This document shows, piece after piece, positions 1 through 6,654 of a stretch of 64,000 bases of DNA (the first letter of the stretch is position 1; each line of letters opens with the position of its first letter). The stretch spans positions 1 to 64,000 of the forward strand of contig JAOZHV010000059.1 of NCBI GenBank assembly GCA_026014725.1. The letters run 5' to 3'. Under the pieces are notes generated by a model. It searched no databases and was not told the DNA's origin. It saw nothing but the letters and a program-made list of their open reading frames with translations. This stretch comes from Candidatus Bathyarchaeota archaeon. Lineage in GTDB: Archaea; Thermoproteota; Bathyarchaeia; Bathyarchaeales; Bathycorpusculaceae. The translations under genes and the position numbers were made by a program.

Positions 1-225
1 AATCCGCTGACCATTAGTGCAGTGAAAAGCGTACTTTGCGTAAACGCCTGCGCCTGCATCAGTATCAAAGATCAGACTGTTTGTGCCATCGTAGACCTCT
101 ATGGTCACGTCGTATTCGTGGTAGATGTTGTGGATTACCCATTCCGCGGTACCTGAAGGCTGAATGTCAAGGTAAGCGCCTGCCGCAATACTCTGCAAGC
201 CCTTAGCTACGTCACCAACCGCCAT
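1..225 (-). CDS. Small provirus virion protein, truncated by the window edge
   Basis: The frame is open to the left edge, so only the first 75 residues are visible. I chose the ATG at 225 because a GGTGA Shine-Dalgarno-like motif lies six bases upstream; a second in-frame ATG at 231 is too close to that motif. The visible part has phrases such as EWVIHNIYHE and YDGTNSLIFDTDAGAG, a beta-rich pattern without signal peptide or membrane segment. It is last in the visible minus-strand virion operon, downstream of portal. I infer a tail, head-completion or decoration protein; no exact family was recognised. Confidence 0.6.
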   Translation of the reverse strand, partial: MAVGDVAKGLQSIAAGAYLDIQPSGTAEWVIHNIYHEYDVTIEVYDGTNSLIFDTDAGAGVYAKYAFHCTNGQRI

Positions 226-304
226 AAGCATCACCTAACTGTTCTGTAAATTTTTTCACCTGTGTTCCTCCGTTTTTTGGTTTCTCGCCAGCCGCACAAG
301 TCAG

Positions 305-538
305 CTATGTTCGAGCCACCTCGCTTAGTGTACCTTCACCAGTCCAAGTGAACGAGAGCGTAAAGAGTAGGTCTGTGCCGTCATAAGCCTTCAGCGCCAT
401 CAGTGTTCCGTCAGGGTTCCATGTGAAGCCGATTTTTGTGATTTTGCGTCCAGGTGGAGGGCAAGTTATGTCCATTAGAGCGCTGTGAATTGCCCTGTAG
501 GCTTCTTCATATCTGCCGTATGGAATTTCAGTCATCAA
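305..538 (-). CDS. Small provirus structural-module protein
   Basis: A 77-residue protein whose ATG overlaps the portal stop codon by four bases (ATGA), so it is translationally coupled to portal. Its C-terminal half contains KAYDGTDLLFTLSFTW, close in style to the YDGTN segment of the next gene, so both may belong to one small beta-rich virion family. No catalytic motif, signal peptide or membrane helix is visible. The family is not recognised; a head-tail joining or tail role is inferred only from position. Confidence 0.6.
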   Translation of the reverse strand: MMTEIPYGRYEEAYRAIHSALMDITCPPPGRKITKIGFTWNPDGTLMALKAYDGTDLLFTLSFTWTGEGTLSEVART

Positions 539-1746
539 TCATTCCTCTCTGGTTGAGGGTTGGCTTCCCAGAGTTGCCACCCGAATTTGGCAACGTTCTT
601 GCGGAACTCATCTTGGCGGATTAGGCCTTGTTCCGCGGCTTTAAGCAAATCGGCAACTGTGGGTTGCTGGGTTTTGTAGGGACTCCAGTGTAGGCGTACC
701 TTCGCTTTTGTGGGGTTTAGTCCTGCCTGAAGAAGAACCGTGTCGAAGAGTTCGCGTTCTACATGTCGTTTGATGTAGCGTTGAATAGGTTGTATAAGCA
801 TGTTTTGCAGTTCCAGTGCTGCGTTGGCTGATGCCTCAGTGAAGCCTGGCGTGCTGAAAAGCCGCGGCAGAGGCGTTTCGCATCCAAGGTAGAACTGGTT
901 GATTAAGTGGTCAACGTAGTACTCAAAACGTGCTCTTGGGTCGATGGTTACGGGTCTTATGTCGCCTTTGCCGTTGTAAAAGAGCCAAGCGCCTTCTTCG
1001 CCACGGTTTTTTATGGCTTGCTCAAACTTTTCAATCGTGCCTTCATCTGCATGTTCCAGCAGGGCTAATACGTCTGGTCCAGCGTATTTCTCAAAGATGC
1101 TGGGCATAATCTTCTCTATTTTGGCTTTCATGGCAGCATATGCAGGTCTTTTCTCAGATTGGAACGCCAGTGAATGTAACAAAACCTGCAAAACACCCGT
1201 GCCATAACCTGAATAGTCAAGGCAGTTTATGCGCCAGTGAATTACTGCTTCTGCGGCAAGGTTTTCTCCGCCGAAAGTTTGGCGTAGTTTGTAGCTTTCG
1301 GTTTTATAGGGGATTTTAAGATTTTTTTCTTCAATAAAGCTTTGATGAATGCGCTCTACCGCGTCAACAGGCAACCTGTGAAGTGCTTTCGTGTTTTGCG
1401 GTGTTAATTTAAGCCAAAAATCGTTTCCGCACGCAATAAGCATCCTTGCCATGCCGTATAGCATCTCGTCTAAATTCACGTTTTCGTTAAAATTGTCCAC
1501 TATGCTTTTTGCCTCAGTTGCTTTTTCATAATCGTCGTTTGTGGTAGTGTAGAAGCCAGAGCCAACTGCTGAAGCAGCCAGCAAGTCCACGCTTGCCTTG
1601 CATGTGGGGTCGCGCTCATAGAGTTTTATTACATCTGAGAGGGGAATCGTTGGTGTTTCATACACTAATCTTCCTTGAGGAGCGGCGTATCCGCTCTTTG
1701 CTTTGTAGGTGAAAGCTTCTAATAAGCGGCGAAGAGTTCTGCTCAT
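535..1746 (-). CDS. Phage portal protein
   Basis: A 403-residue protein of the size expected for HK97/SPP1-type portals, which form the dodecameric DNA channel at one capsid vertex. The N-terminal third has the typical layout of such proteins: an early stretch on capturing several conserved positions (YERDPTCKASVDLLAASAVG), then a segment describing the wing domain (CGNDFWLKL), and later a clip/stem-like region with ETPLPRLF followed by a helical C-terminus. The start overlaps the end of the winged-helix gene (ATGA). It lies downstream of the major capsid gene, opposite to the usual portal-protease-capsid order. Family assignment rests on sequence pattern and context. Confidence 0.8.
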   Translation of the reverse strand: MSRTLRRLLEAFTYKAKSGYAAPQGRLVYETPTIPLSDVIKLYERDPTCKASVDLLAASAVGSGFYTTTNDDYEKATEAKSIVDNFNENVNLDEMLYGMARMLIACGNDFWLKLTPQNTKALHRLPVDAVERIHQSFIEEKNLKIPYKTESYKLRQTFGGENLAAEAVIHWRINCLDYSGYGTGVLQVLLHSLAFQSEKRPAYAAMKAKIEKIMPSIFEKYAGPDVLALLEHADEGTIEKFEQAIKNRGEEGAWLFYNGKGDIRPVTIDPRARFEYYVDHLINQFYLGCETPLPRLFSTPGFTEASANAALELQNMLIQPIQRYIKRHVERELFDTVLLQAGLNPTKAKVRLHWSPYKTQQPTVADLLKAAEQGLIRQDEFRKNVAKFGWQLWEANPQPERND

Positions 1747-1985
1747 TCGATAGCCTCCAAAAGTTTAGCGCCCTTCTCGGTTATCTCGTAGTTGGCTCGG
1801 TGTTTCTGCTCGATTTTTCGAACGTAACCATCCTGAACCAAGTAACGGAAGATGCTCTCGAAAGTGGCGTGTGTTCCTGCTTTTCTAACGGTTCGCTGTT
1901 CAATTTCAGTTCGGCAAAGCGGTTGCCTACTGAGTTCTCTTAGCACAGTCTTTGCTAGGTTCATTCTTTCAGTTAAACGTCTCAT
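1743..1985 (-). CDS. Winged-helix DNA-binding protein inside the virion operon
   Basis: An 80-residue protein with a full winged-helix layout: helix 1 (MNLAKTVLRELS), a helix-turn-helix around residues 25-52 and a wing ending in YEITEKGAKLLEAIE, typical of archaeal MarR/PhiH-like small regulators. It sits between major capsid and portal and overlaps portal by four bases, so it is co-expressed with structural genes. It might autoregulate late transcription; alternatively it is a small adaptor with the same fold. DNA binding is inferred. Confidence 0.75.
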   Translation of the reverse strand: MRRLTERMNLAKTVLRELSRQPLCRTEIEQRTVRKAGTHATFESIFRYLVQDGYVRKIEQKHRANYEITEKGAKLLEAIE

Positions 1986-2056
1986 CTACAAACAACCTCC
2001 TGTTTTTCTGCAAAAAATATGGGAGATAATGGAGAGCAACCATGCGTTTTCACCAT

Positions 2057-3013
2057 TTAGGTTAGTGTTGTTGCTATGTTGGTCATTTTGGCGATGGCAT
2101 TGCTGCGAAGGACACCGATGCCAAAGCGGGTTGTTGCTCTGACGCCGTATTTGCCGTTTTTGATGTCTTCCCAGTCTTCTACAACTATGTCTCGGCGTAG
2201 AAGCATCACTGAAGCCACACGGGTGTCAATGGCGTATGCGGTGCCGTTGGGTACCAATGTGCTTGCTTGAACTCTCATGCCTAAAACGCTTGTAATCGTT
2301 CCGTCTTCAAGGTCGGTTTGTCCTGATGGCAAGTATTGGGCGTGTATGAATTTGTCGTCGCTTAGTAGTTGGTGCAGTTGGACTTCGTTAACAGCTAAAA
2401 CAGTAGGTTTCCAATTTTCGGCTCGCAGTGCATTATGAAGTTTAACAAGTCCAGCCCAGTTCAAGGCGGCATTTGATTGGTTTATTGGTTGGCCACCTGC
2501 TAAATCTGCGTCTGCAACTGAACCGTAGAGTGCGATTATGCGGTTTGTTTCTTCCTCGCCAAGTGCTCGTCCGACTCTGTCAACCATCGTATTCATTACG
2601 TTCCATGTTGCGTCTTCGAGAAATTCGCGTGTCCATTCTTCTGATGATTCGGCAAGTATGTTTGTGTAGACGTCTGCTGTGCCGTTTTTGCGTCCGCTTA
2701 GGCGTGTCGCTGAGCCTTCTGCATACCTGTAAGCTACTGCCTTTTCATCGAGGGGGAAGCGTTCCATGGGTTCCGTGGTTGGCATCACAGTTATGATGTC
2801 GCGTCCAATCATTTCTGGATAAGCTGCCTGCACTAGCGTATCATGTAGGCGTCCAAGTGCAGCGGTGGAATCGCTGAATAGTCCTTCGCGTATGCCGAGT
2901 TCGCAGTAGCGTTTTAGGAATGGGTGTGCGTTGATTTTGTGTTTTTGGTTTTCTATGTGTTCTTTGAACTCGTTATTCTGCTGAATTAAAGATTCAAAAA
3001 GTCGGGGTTTCAT
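2057..3013 (-). CDS. HK97-fold major capsid protein
   Basis: A 318-residue protein with the features of an HK97-fold capsid subunit: an N-terminal helical arm (LIQQNNEFKEHIENQKHKIN), an E-loop-like stretch after PTTEPMERFPLDEKAVAY, an acidic spine-helix region (ESSEEWTREFLEDATWNVMN) and a beta-rich C-terminal A/P domain ending with YGVRATTRFGIGVL. It follows the cement protein by six bases and precedes the winged-helix gene. In virions it forms the icosahedral shell. The assignment is by pattern plus the adjacent protease, cement and portal genes. Confidence 0.85.
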   Translation of the reverse strand: MKPRLFESLIQQNNEFKEHIENQKHKINAHPFLKRYCELGIREGLFSDSTAALGRLHDTLVQAAYPEMIGRDIITVMPTTEPMERFPLDEKAVAYRYAEGSATRLSGRKNGTADVYTNILAESSEEWTREFLEDATWNVMNTMVDRVGRALGEEETNRIIALYGSVADADLAGGQPINQSNAALNWAGLVKLHNALRAENWKPTVLAVNEVQLHQLLSDDKFIHAQYLPSGQTDLEDGTITSVLGMRVQASTLVPNGTAYAIDTRVASVMLLRRDIVVEDWEDIKNGKYGVRATTRFGIGVLRSNAIAKMTNIATTLT

Positions 3014-3019
3014 GTTTTT

Positions 3020-3460
3020 TCACCTTTGCACTTGTATAAAGAGCAAATCTCCTGCTGTGGTCGTAGTCTGCAATGCAGTGCCGAATTTGCGGTTATAATA
3101 AATCGTATATGTTCCTGAACCGCTTTCGTTTACGGCTTGGTCGGTTAATTCTAAAACACGTTTTTGTGCGTCTGCTCCGTAAACGGCTTTGCCTCGTGTT
3201 ATTGCTCCGCCAGCTTTGACTTTGACTCTGCCACGAATCAAAACGGGACATTGCGCCGTGGCTATAGCACTTTTGACGGCGATGCCTATGCAGTCTTGAG
3301 CTTCGGTAGCTGGGGAAACCTTGTGGTTTGAGCTCAAGTACACTGGGTCGCCTTTGGTTACTTCGGCTTCGGCTTCGAAGGTTTCGATGATTGCGTTGGG
3401 GTCGTCGGTTTCGCCTATGTCCATCCAGCTTTTGTCAGTTAAATCGGTCATTTCAATCAT
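3020..3460 (-). CDS. Capsid cement/decoration protein (DUF2190-like)
   Basis: A 146-residue protein that resembles the DUF2190 cement proteins found next to phage capsid genes: EAEVTKGDPVYLSSNHKVSP, then GIAVKSAIATAQCPVLIRGR, then GGAITRGKAVYGAD. That succession (an introduced value, a 'context' switch, then a beta barrel) is the family pattern. It is encoded six bases upstream of the capsid gene on the same strand. The expected role is to stabilise the expanded capsid by binding between capsomers. Confidence 0.75.
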   Translation of the reverse strand: MIEMTDLTDKSWMDIGETDDPNAIIETFEAEAEVTKGDPVYLSSNHKVSPATEAQDCIGIAVKSAIATAQCPVLIRGRVKVKAGGAITRGKAVYGADAQKRVLELTDQAVNESGSGTYTIYYNRKFGTALQTTTTAGDLLFIQVQR

Positions 3461-3497
3461 TTCTCCATTTATTCGTTTTCTCCGAGTTCATCCTCAG

Positions 3498-4682
3498 TTA
3501 CTTGCGGTCAATTGAGTGACTGTCCTGTATTTTGTGGAGCTTTAGAAGAACACGGTTTAATTCTTGGCACATTCGTTGAGGACCAAGGCTCCAACTGCGC
3601 TGTACCAGATAGCTGGGCATTACTTCCTGAATGAGCCGTATGGCTTGGCTTACTGGAATGGTGGGTTCAGAGGTTTTTTTGATTAAACTTTCAGCGAGTT
3701 CACTGTTGCTTGGAGTTGCGGAACTTGAGATGGGAGTTAGGTAGTTTGGATGAAGTGAGAGCCAATCTTTGATTTTGGCTTGATCCCACAGCTTCTGATT
3801 TGAAAAGAATATAGCTTGGGTTCGCTGGAGCTCAGGCTGGTCTTTGGTTTTCCCCATTATTGCCAAGATGCCGTTTTCTCGGTCAAGCCACATGGTGCTG
3901 AAGTGTTGAGGCATAAAAGCCGAAGTTTCTTGGTAGAAGCCTAGCGTGTATTCACCAGTTAGGATGGGCTCGAACTCTTGCTCTTTAAGTTGGAGCTTTT
4001 CTAAGATTTTGATGTTGGTTTCCGCTATGCCTGGAACTGCGACCAAGCTCATCTCTGCATTGTTTAATCCGTGGGGTACTTTGCCGCTGACTATGTCAAT
4101 TGTTTCGTAATCTGCTCCAACACTCACATGCCTGATTAAGCCCTTACGGATTTTTGCCGCTGTTTCCTCATCGTAGATTTCTGCTTCATAGAGAAGGTTT
4201 TGGCCGTCCCAATGGGTTTTTGTGACTTTGCCTACTGCATCTTGGGCTGTTATGTGTTCCATGTAAACAGGAGCATTAACAAGTTTGTTGGCAAAAGATG
4301 CCAGTTCTTGAGGGGTATAGATGTTAAAGTTTCTGCTCATCCCTATTGTCATGGCTAAACCTTGTATCTTAAGCGGCTTGTCAACGATTCTTTCTGCTAC
4401 ACTGAAAGGCAGAACAGCGCAAACATGTTCTTTGGTTTGGGTTTGGTGTTTACTAGCCCAGTCTTTTGCGCGCTCAAGCGTCCAGCCTTTGTCTTTTGAG
4501 AAAAGATAGCTTTGAATTTCCATGGTATGCTTGCCTTTCGGCTTGCCTATTATGGCTTGGATTCCTTCTTTCTCGTTTAGCGTAACGGTTTTTAGGGTTT
4601 CTTGCTGAAACTCTGCGGGGTCACGATGCCAACTTCGAATGTATTTTTCTGTTTCTTCCCATGGCATTTTATTTTTCCTCAC
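3498..4682 (-). CDS. Prohead maturation protease with duplicated flanking domain
   Basis: A 394-residue protein. The central part (about 90-225) matches an HK97 gp4-like serine protease: a catalytic-type His in PVYMEH (His143) and Ser in RHVSVGAD (Ser187), followed by the conserved MSLVAVPG stretch. Such proteases cleave scaffold and capsid arms during maturation. Unusually, residues 31-80 and 261-312 look like two copies of one small domain (GIQAIIGKPK...AKDWASKH and GILAIMGKTK...IKDWLSLHP), one before and one after the protease. It is the first structural gene of the minus-strand operon. The C-terminal 70 residues are helical and could act as scaffold. Confidence 0.78.
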   Translation of the reverse strand: MRKNKMPWEETEKYIRSWHRDPAEFQQETLKTVTLNEKEGIQAIIGKPKGKHTMEIQSYLFSKDKGWTLERAKDWASKHQTQTKEHVCAVLPFSVAERIVDKPLKIQGLAMTIGMSRNFNIYTPQELASFANKLVNAPVYMEHITAQDAVGKVTKTHWDGQNLLYEAEIYDEETAAKIRKGLIRHVSVGADYETIDIVSGKVPHGLNNAEMSLVAVPGIAETNIKILEKLQLKEQEFEPILTGEYTLGFYQETSAFMPQHFSTMWLDRENGILAIMGKTKDQPELQRTQAIFFSNQKLWDQAKIKDWLSLHPNYLTPISSSATPSNSELAESLIKKTSEPTIPVSQAIRLIQEVMPSYLVQRSWSLGPQRMCQELNRVLLKLHKIQDSHSIDRK

Positions 4683-4795
4683 ACAACTGATAACAAGCTA
4701 ATATACTCTCAAAGTGAAAAGGCGAATTGTACACTCAGTTGGTCTCCGTGGGCGGTAATCCGAGACCATCCTGATGGGTAATTGAGGCGGAAAAT

Positions 4796-4999
4796 ATGGT
4801 TAGGAAATGTGTGGTTAAGGTTGTGTTAAGCAAAGAACAAAGAGAAATACTAACTGAGTTGTGTAGCCGACTGGGAACAAGTGAAAGTGAAACAATGCGG
4901 ATGGCTTTGATGGATTATGTTAAGGAGTTAAGTCTGATGAAAGAGACGATTCACCGCCATAAACGTCCATTTATGAGCGGGCAATCTCAAGAGGACTAG
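4796..4999 (+). CDS. Ribbon-helix-helix DNA-binding protein
   Basis: A 67-residue basic protein with a CopG/Arc-type layout: a beta strand (CVVKVVLS) then helix A (KEQREILTELCSRLG), a turn, and helix B (SESETMRMALMDYVKEL). It is divergent from the protease gene, across a 113-bp gap, so it could control the structural operon promoter. RHH dimers bind palindromic operators with the strand in the major groove. The short basic tail (HRHKRPFMSG) is not part of the fold. Confidence 0.75.
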   Translation: MVRKCVVKVVLSKEQREILTELCSRLGTSESETMRMALMDYVKELSLMKETIHRHKRPFMSGQSQED

Positions 5000-5040
5000 C
5001 GCCTAAGATGCAGCATGGAGATACTTGGTAAAGTGTGTTA

Positions 5041-5697
5041 TTATCTGATGGGCGGTGTTGCTACATGTTGTTTGATGCCTTCAGATGAGCCGCGAAGCTT
5101 GGTGAGAACACCGTTTTTCCCAAGACGGAGCTGTCTTTCGCCTCTAAAAACGCAAACTTGAGCATTCTTCAGTTCAATTTTGTCGCCTACAGCGATGGTG
5201 CCGATTTGTCCTTCCCAGAGGCACAATTTGACTTTTCCAGTCTCGTCTTCTACTAAAGCGTTAACGACCGTGACTGTATTGCCAAATTGTGTATGAACTT
5301 GAGCGGGCTTAGGAAGGTCTATAACCTTAGCCTTTACATTAATGCGCTTCATGCCTGCGCGCAAATCAGTTATGGGTGTGTAAATTGACTCCGTGTTTTG
5401 TTTGGCGATTTTCCTTCGTATTTTGTCGGTGCTCATCCAGCTTTCAAACGGGTTATCCTTCCTTAAAAGAAAACTATCGTCTACGCGGAATTGTGCGACT
5501 ACATTGTCGTCTTTTGTTATTAGAAAAATTGTTTCCTTTTTAACTTTACCTCGGTATTCAACCGTCAAGTTGCCGCACACTGCTTTTTCATTGTTTTTTG
5601 CTGAAATTAAAGCTTGAAAAACTTCCGTGGGGTAAATATTGTATTTTACGGAAAGAAGAGCAATATGTTCCCCTAATGTTGATTTTTTCTGTCGCAA
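5041..5697 (-). CDS. OB-fold single-stranded DNA-binding (RPA-like) protein
   Basis: A 218-residue protein. Residues about 105-195 form one OB fold of the archaeal RPA type: YTPITDLRAGMKRINVKAKV, then the VNALVEDETGKVKLCLWEGQ strand-turn-strand, then GDKIELKNAQVCVFRGERQL. The N-terminal half (1-100) is alpha/beta and not recognised. It probably binds single-stranded nucleic acid. It converges on the RHH gene. It could be the host's SSB paralogue or a provirus early gene; the window does not settle which, so the provirus boundary is uncertain here. Confidence 0.7.
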   Translation of the reverse strand: MRQKKSTLGEHIALLSVKYNIYPTEVFQALISAKNNEKAVCGNLTVEYRGKVKKETIFLITKDDNVVAQFRVDDSFLLRKDNPFESWMSTDKIRRKIAKQNTESIYTPITDLRAGMKRINVKAKVIDLPKPAQVHTQFGNTVTVVNALVEDETGKVKLCLWEGQIGTIAVGDKIELKNAQVCVFRGERQLRLGKNGVLTKLRGSSEGIKQHVATPPIR

Positions 5698-6021
5698 ATT
5701 CCTTCTCTCAATTTGTTTGGTCAGAGAAAAAGCAATGCCCTTGGTTGCTGTTTGGCCTTTTTCTCAATTATTCTGTGCCGTATCAATATAGCGGTAATCC
5801 TATATTAGGTTGACTATGAACGGCTTTTTTCTTGCTTATTTTTTGGTGCCAAGACCTGTTTTGCTTTTCGCTATGGGAAATTCGCTTTAGGAACTGCCTT
5901 TATGATTACCTGATGTGTCAGTTGGAGGCATCTACTTTATAAGCATGGAATGCACGTTAAGGTGGTAATGTGTGAAAAAGAGATTTTTTGCACAGCAATT
6001 AGTAGGAGTTGAAAATAGAGA

Positions 6022-6165
6022 ATGTCATACGGTAACAGAGAGATGCACAAGGCAACCTGCGCTGACTGCGGAAAAGAATGCGAAGTTCCTTTCAAGCCAG
6101 ACGGCACAAGGCCAGTTTACTGCCGAGAGTGCTACTCAAAACGCAGACCACCACGAAGATACTAA
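6022..6165 (+). CDS. CxxC-x17-CxxC zinc-ribbon mini-protein
   Basis: A 47-residue gene read in a different frame from the longer open frame around it. It encodes Cys13, Cys16, Cys34 and Cys37, with exactly 17 residues between the two CxxC pairs, plus the family phrase EVPFKPDGTRPVYCREC. This is the 'CxxC-x17-CxxC' domain found as short proteins in archaea and bacteria. The tail KRRPPRRY is very basic, fitting nucleic-acid or ribosome binding, but the function is unknown. A TATA-like TTTATAAG lies near 5937 and a T-rich stretch follows the stop. Confidence 0.85.
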   Translation: MSYGNREMHKATCADCGKECEVPFKPDGTRPVYCRECYSKRRPPRRY

Positions 6166-6196
6166 GCGCGAGCTTGAGCATCTTTCTATAATCTAG

Positions 6197-6220
6197 ATTT
6201 TTCTTTTTTTATTTTTTGTT
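6197..6220 (+). terminator. T-rich archaeal-type terminator
   Basis: About thirty bases after the zinc-ribbon gene stop come three T runs (5, 7 and 6 T) within 24 bases, the usual archaeal intrinsic termination signal. No stem is needed or seen. Confidence 0.5.
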
Positions 6221-6242
6221 GCTTCTTTTCGAGTATTGTGTT

Positions 6243-6523
6243 CTACTATTAGAAATGGAATTTAGGTCTTTTTGGGCTATTTACGACGTTTTGGGACTAA
6301 CATGTGTTTTTTTATCGTCGTTGTTCAATTGGACTTTGTTTTAGCTATGCATAATCGTGTAATTGTGCTCTTGCGGTTTTTTCTATAGCCCCCCTCATTT
6401 ATACTATGAATAAGCGCAAGTTTGTTGCTCTGCCAGCTACCCCTATCCCCCTATTTAAAGCACTGATTTCAACATGATTTTGGCGCTGGAAAAGCGTCAA
6501 TGGCACCTACCCCTATAGGTTTG
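6243..6523 (-). repeat. Composite dispersed repeat, copy A (longest copy)
   Basis: Read on the minus strand this copy runs from ACCTATAGGGGTAGGTGCC, through TTTTCCAGCGCCAAAA, CAGTGCTTTAAATAGG and GGCAGAGCAACAAACTTG, to AGTATAAATGAGGGG, and ends with AAAAAGACCTAAATTCCATT. The first 110 bases match copies at 48.5 and 59.1 kb, the middle matches 48.6 kb and the last part matches 33.5 kb. It contains two TATA-like boxes. No open frame is seen. It occupies most of the interval between the zinc-ribbon gene and metG. Confidence 0.8.
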
Positions 6524-6623
6524 TGCATAGAACTGCTATTTGCATCCAAATACGCTGGATTAAGTTAAAACGGTTGAGAAAGCTTTTTTAAGTTCGCGAA
6601 TTGCCTCTCTTTGCCCTAGCAAT

Positions 6624-6632
6624 TTTTAATAA
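6624..6632 (+). promoter_or_regulatory. TATA box of the metG-PHP operon
   Basis: The sequence TTTTTAATA is 23-31 bases upstream of the chosen metG ATG at 6655, which would make the transcript leaderless or nearly so, a common archaeal arrangement. It supports 6655 over the upstream TTG at 6601. Confidence 0.55.
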
Positions 6633-6654
6633 GGGAAACACTAAACGATTGTTG

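Noticed and set aside
5041-5697. OB-fold protein as proof of the right provirus end
   Set aside because: Similar RPA-like proteins occur in archaeal chromosomes and viruses alike, and no integrase, tRNA or direct repeat marks a boundary here.
5972-6196. 74-codon plus-strand frame
   Set aside because: It overlaps the CxxC-x17-CxxC gene in another frame and has no protein-like pattern; the 47-residue frame has all conserved cysteines.
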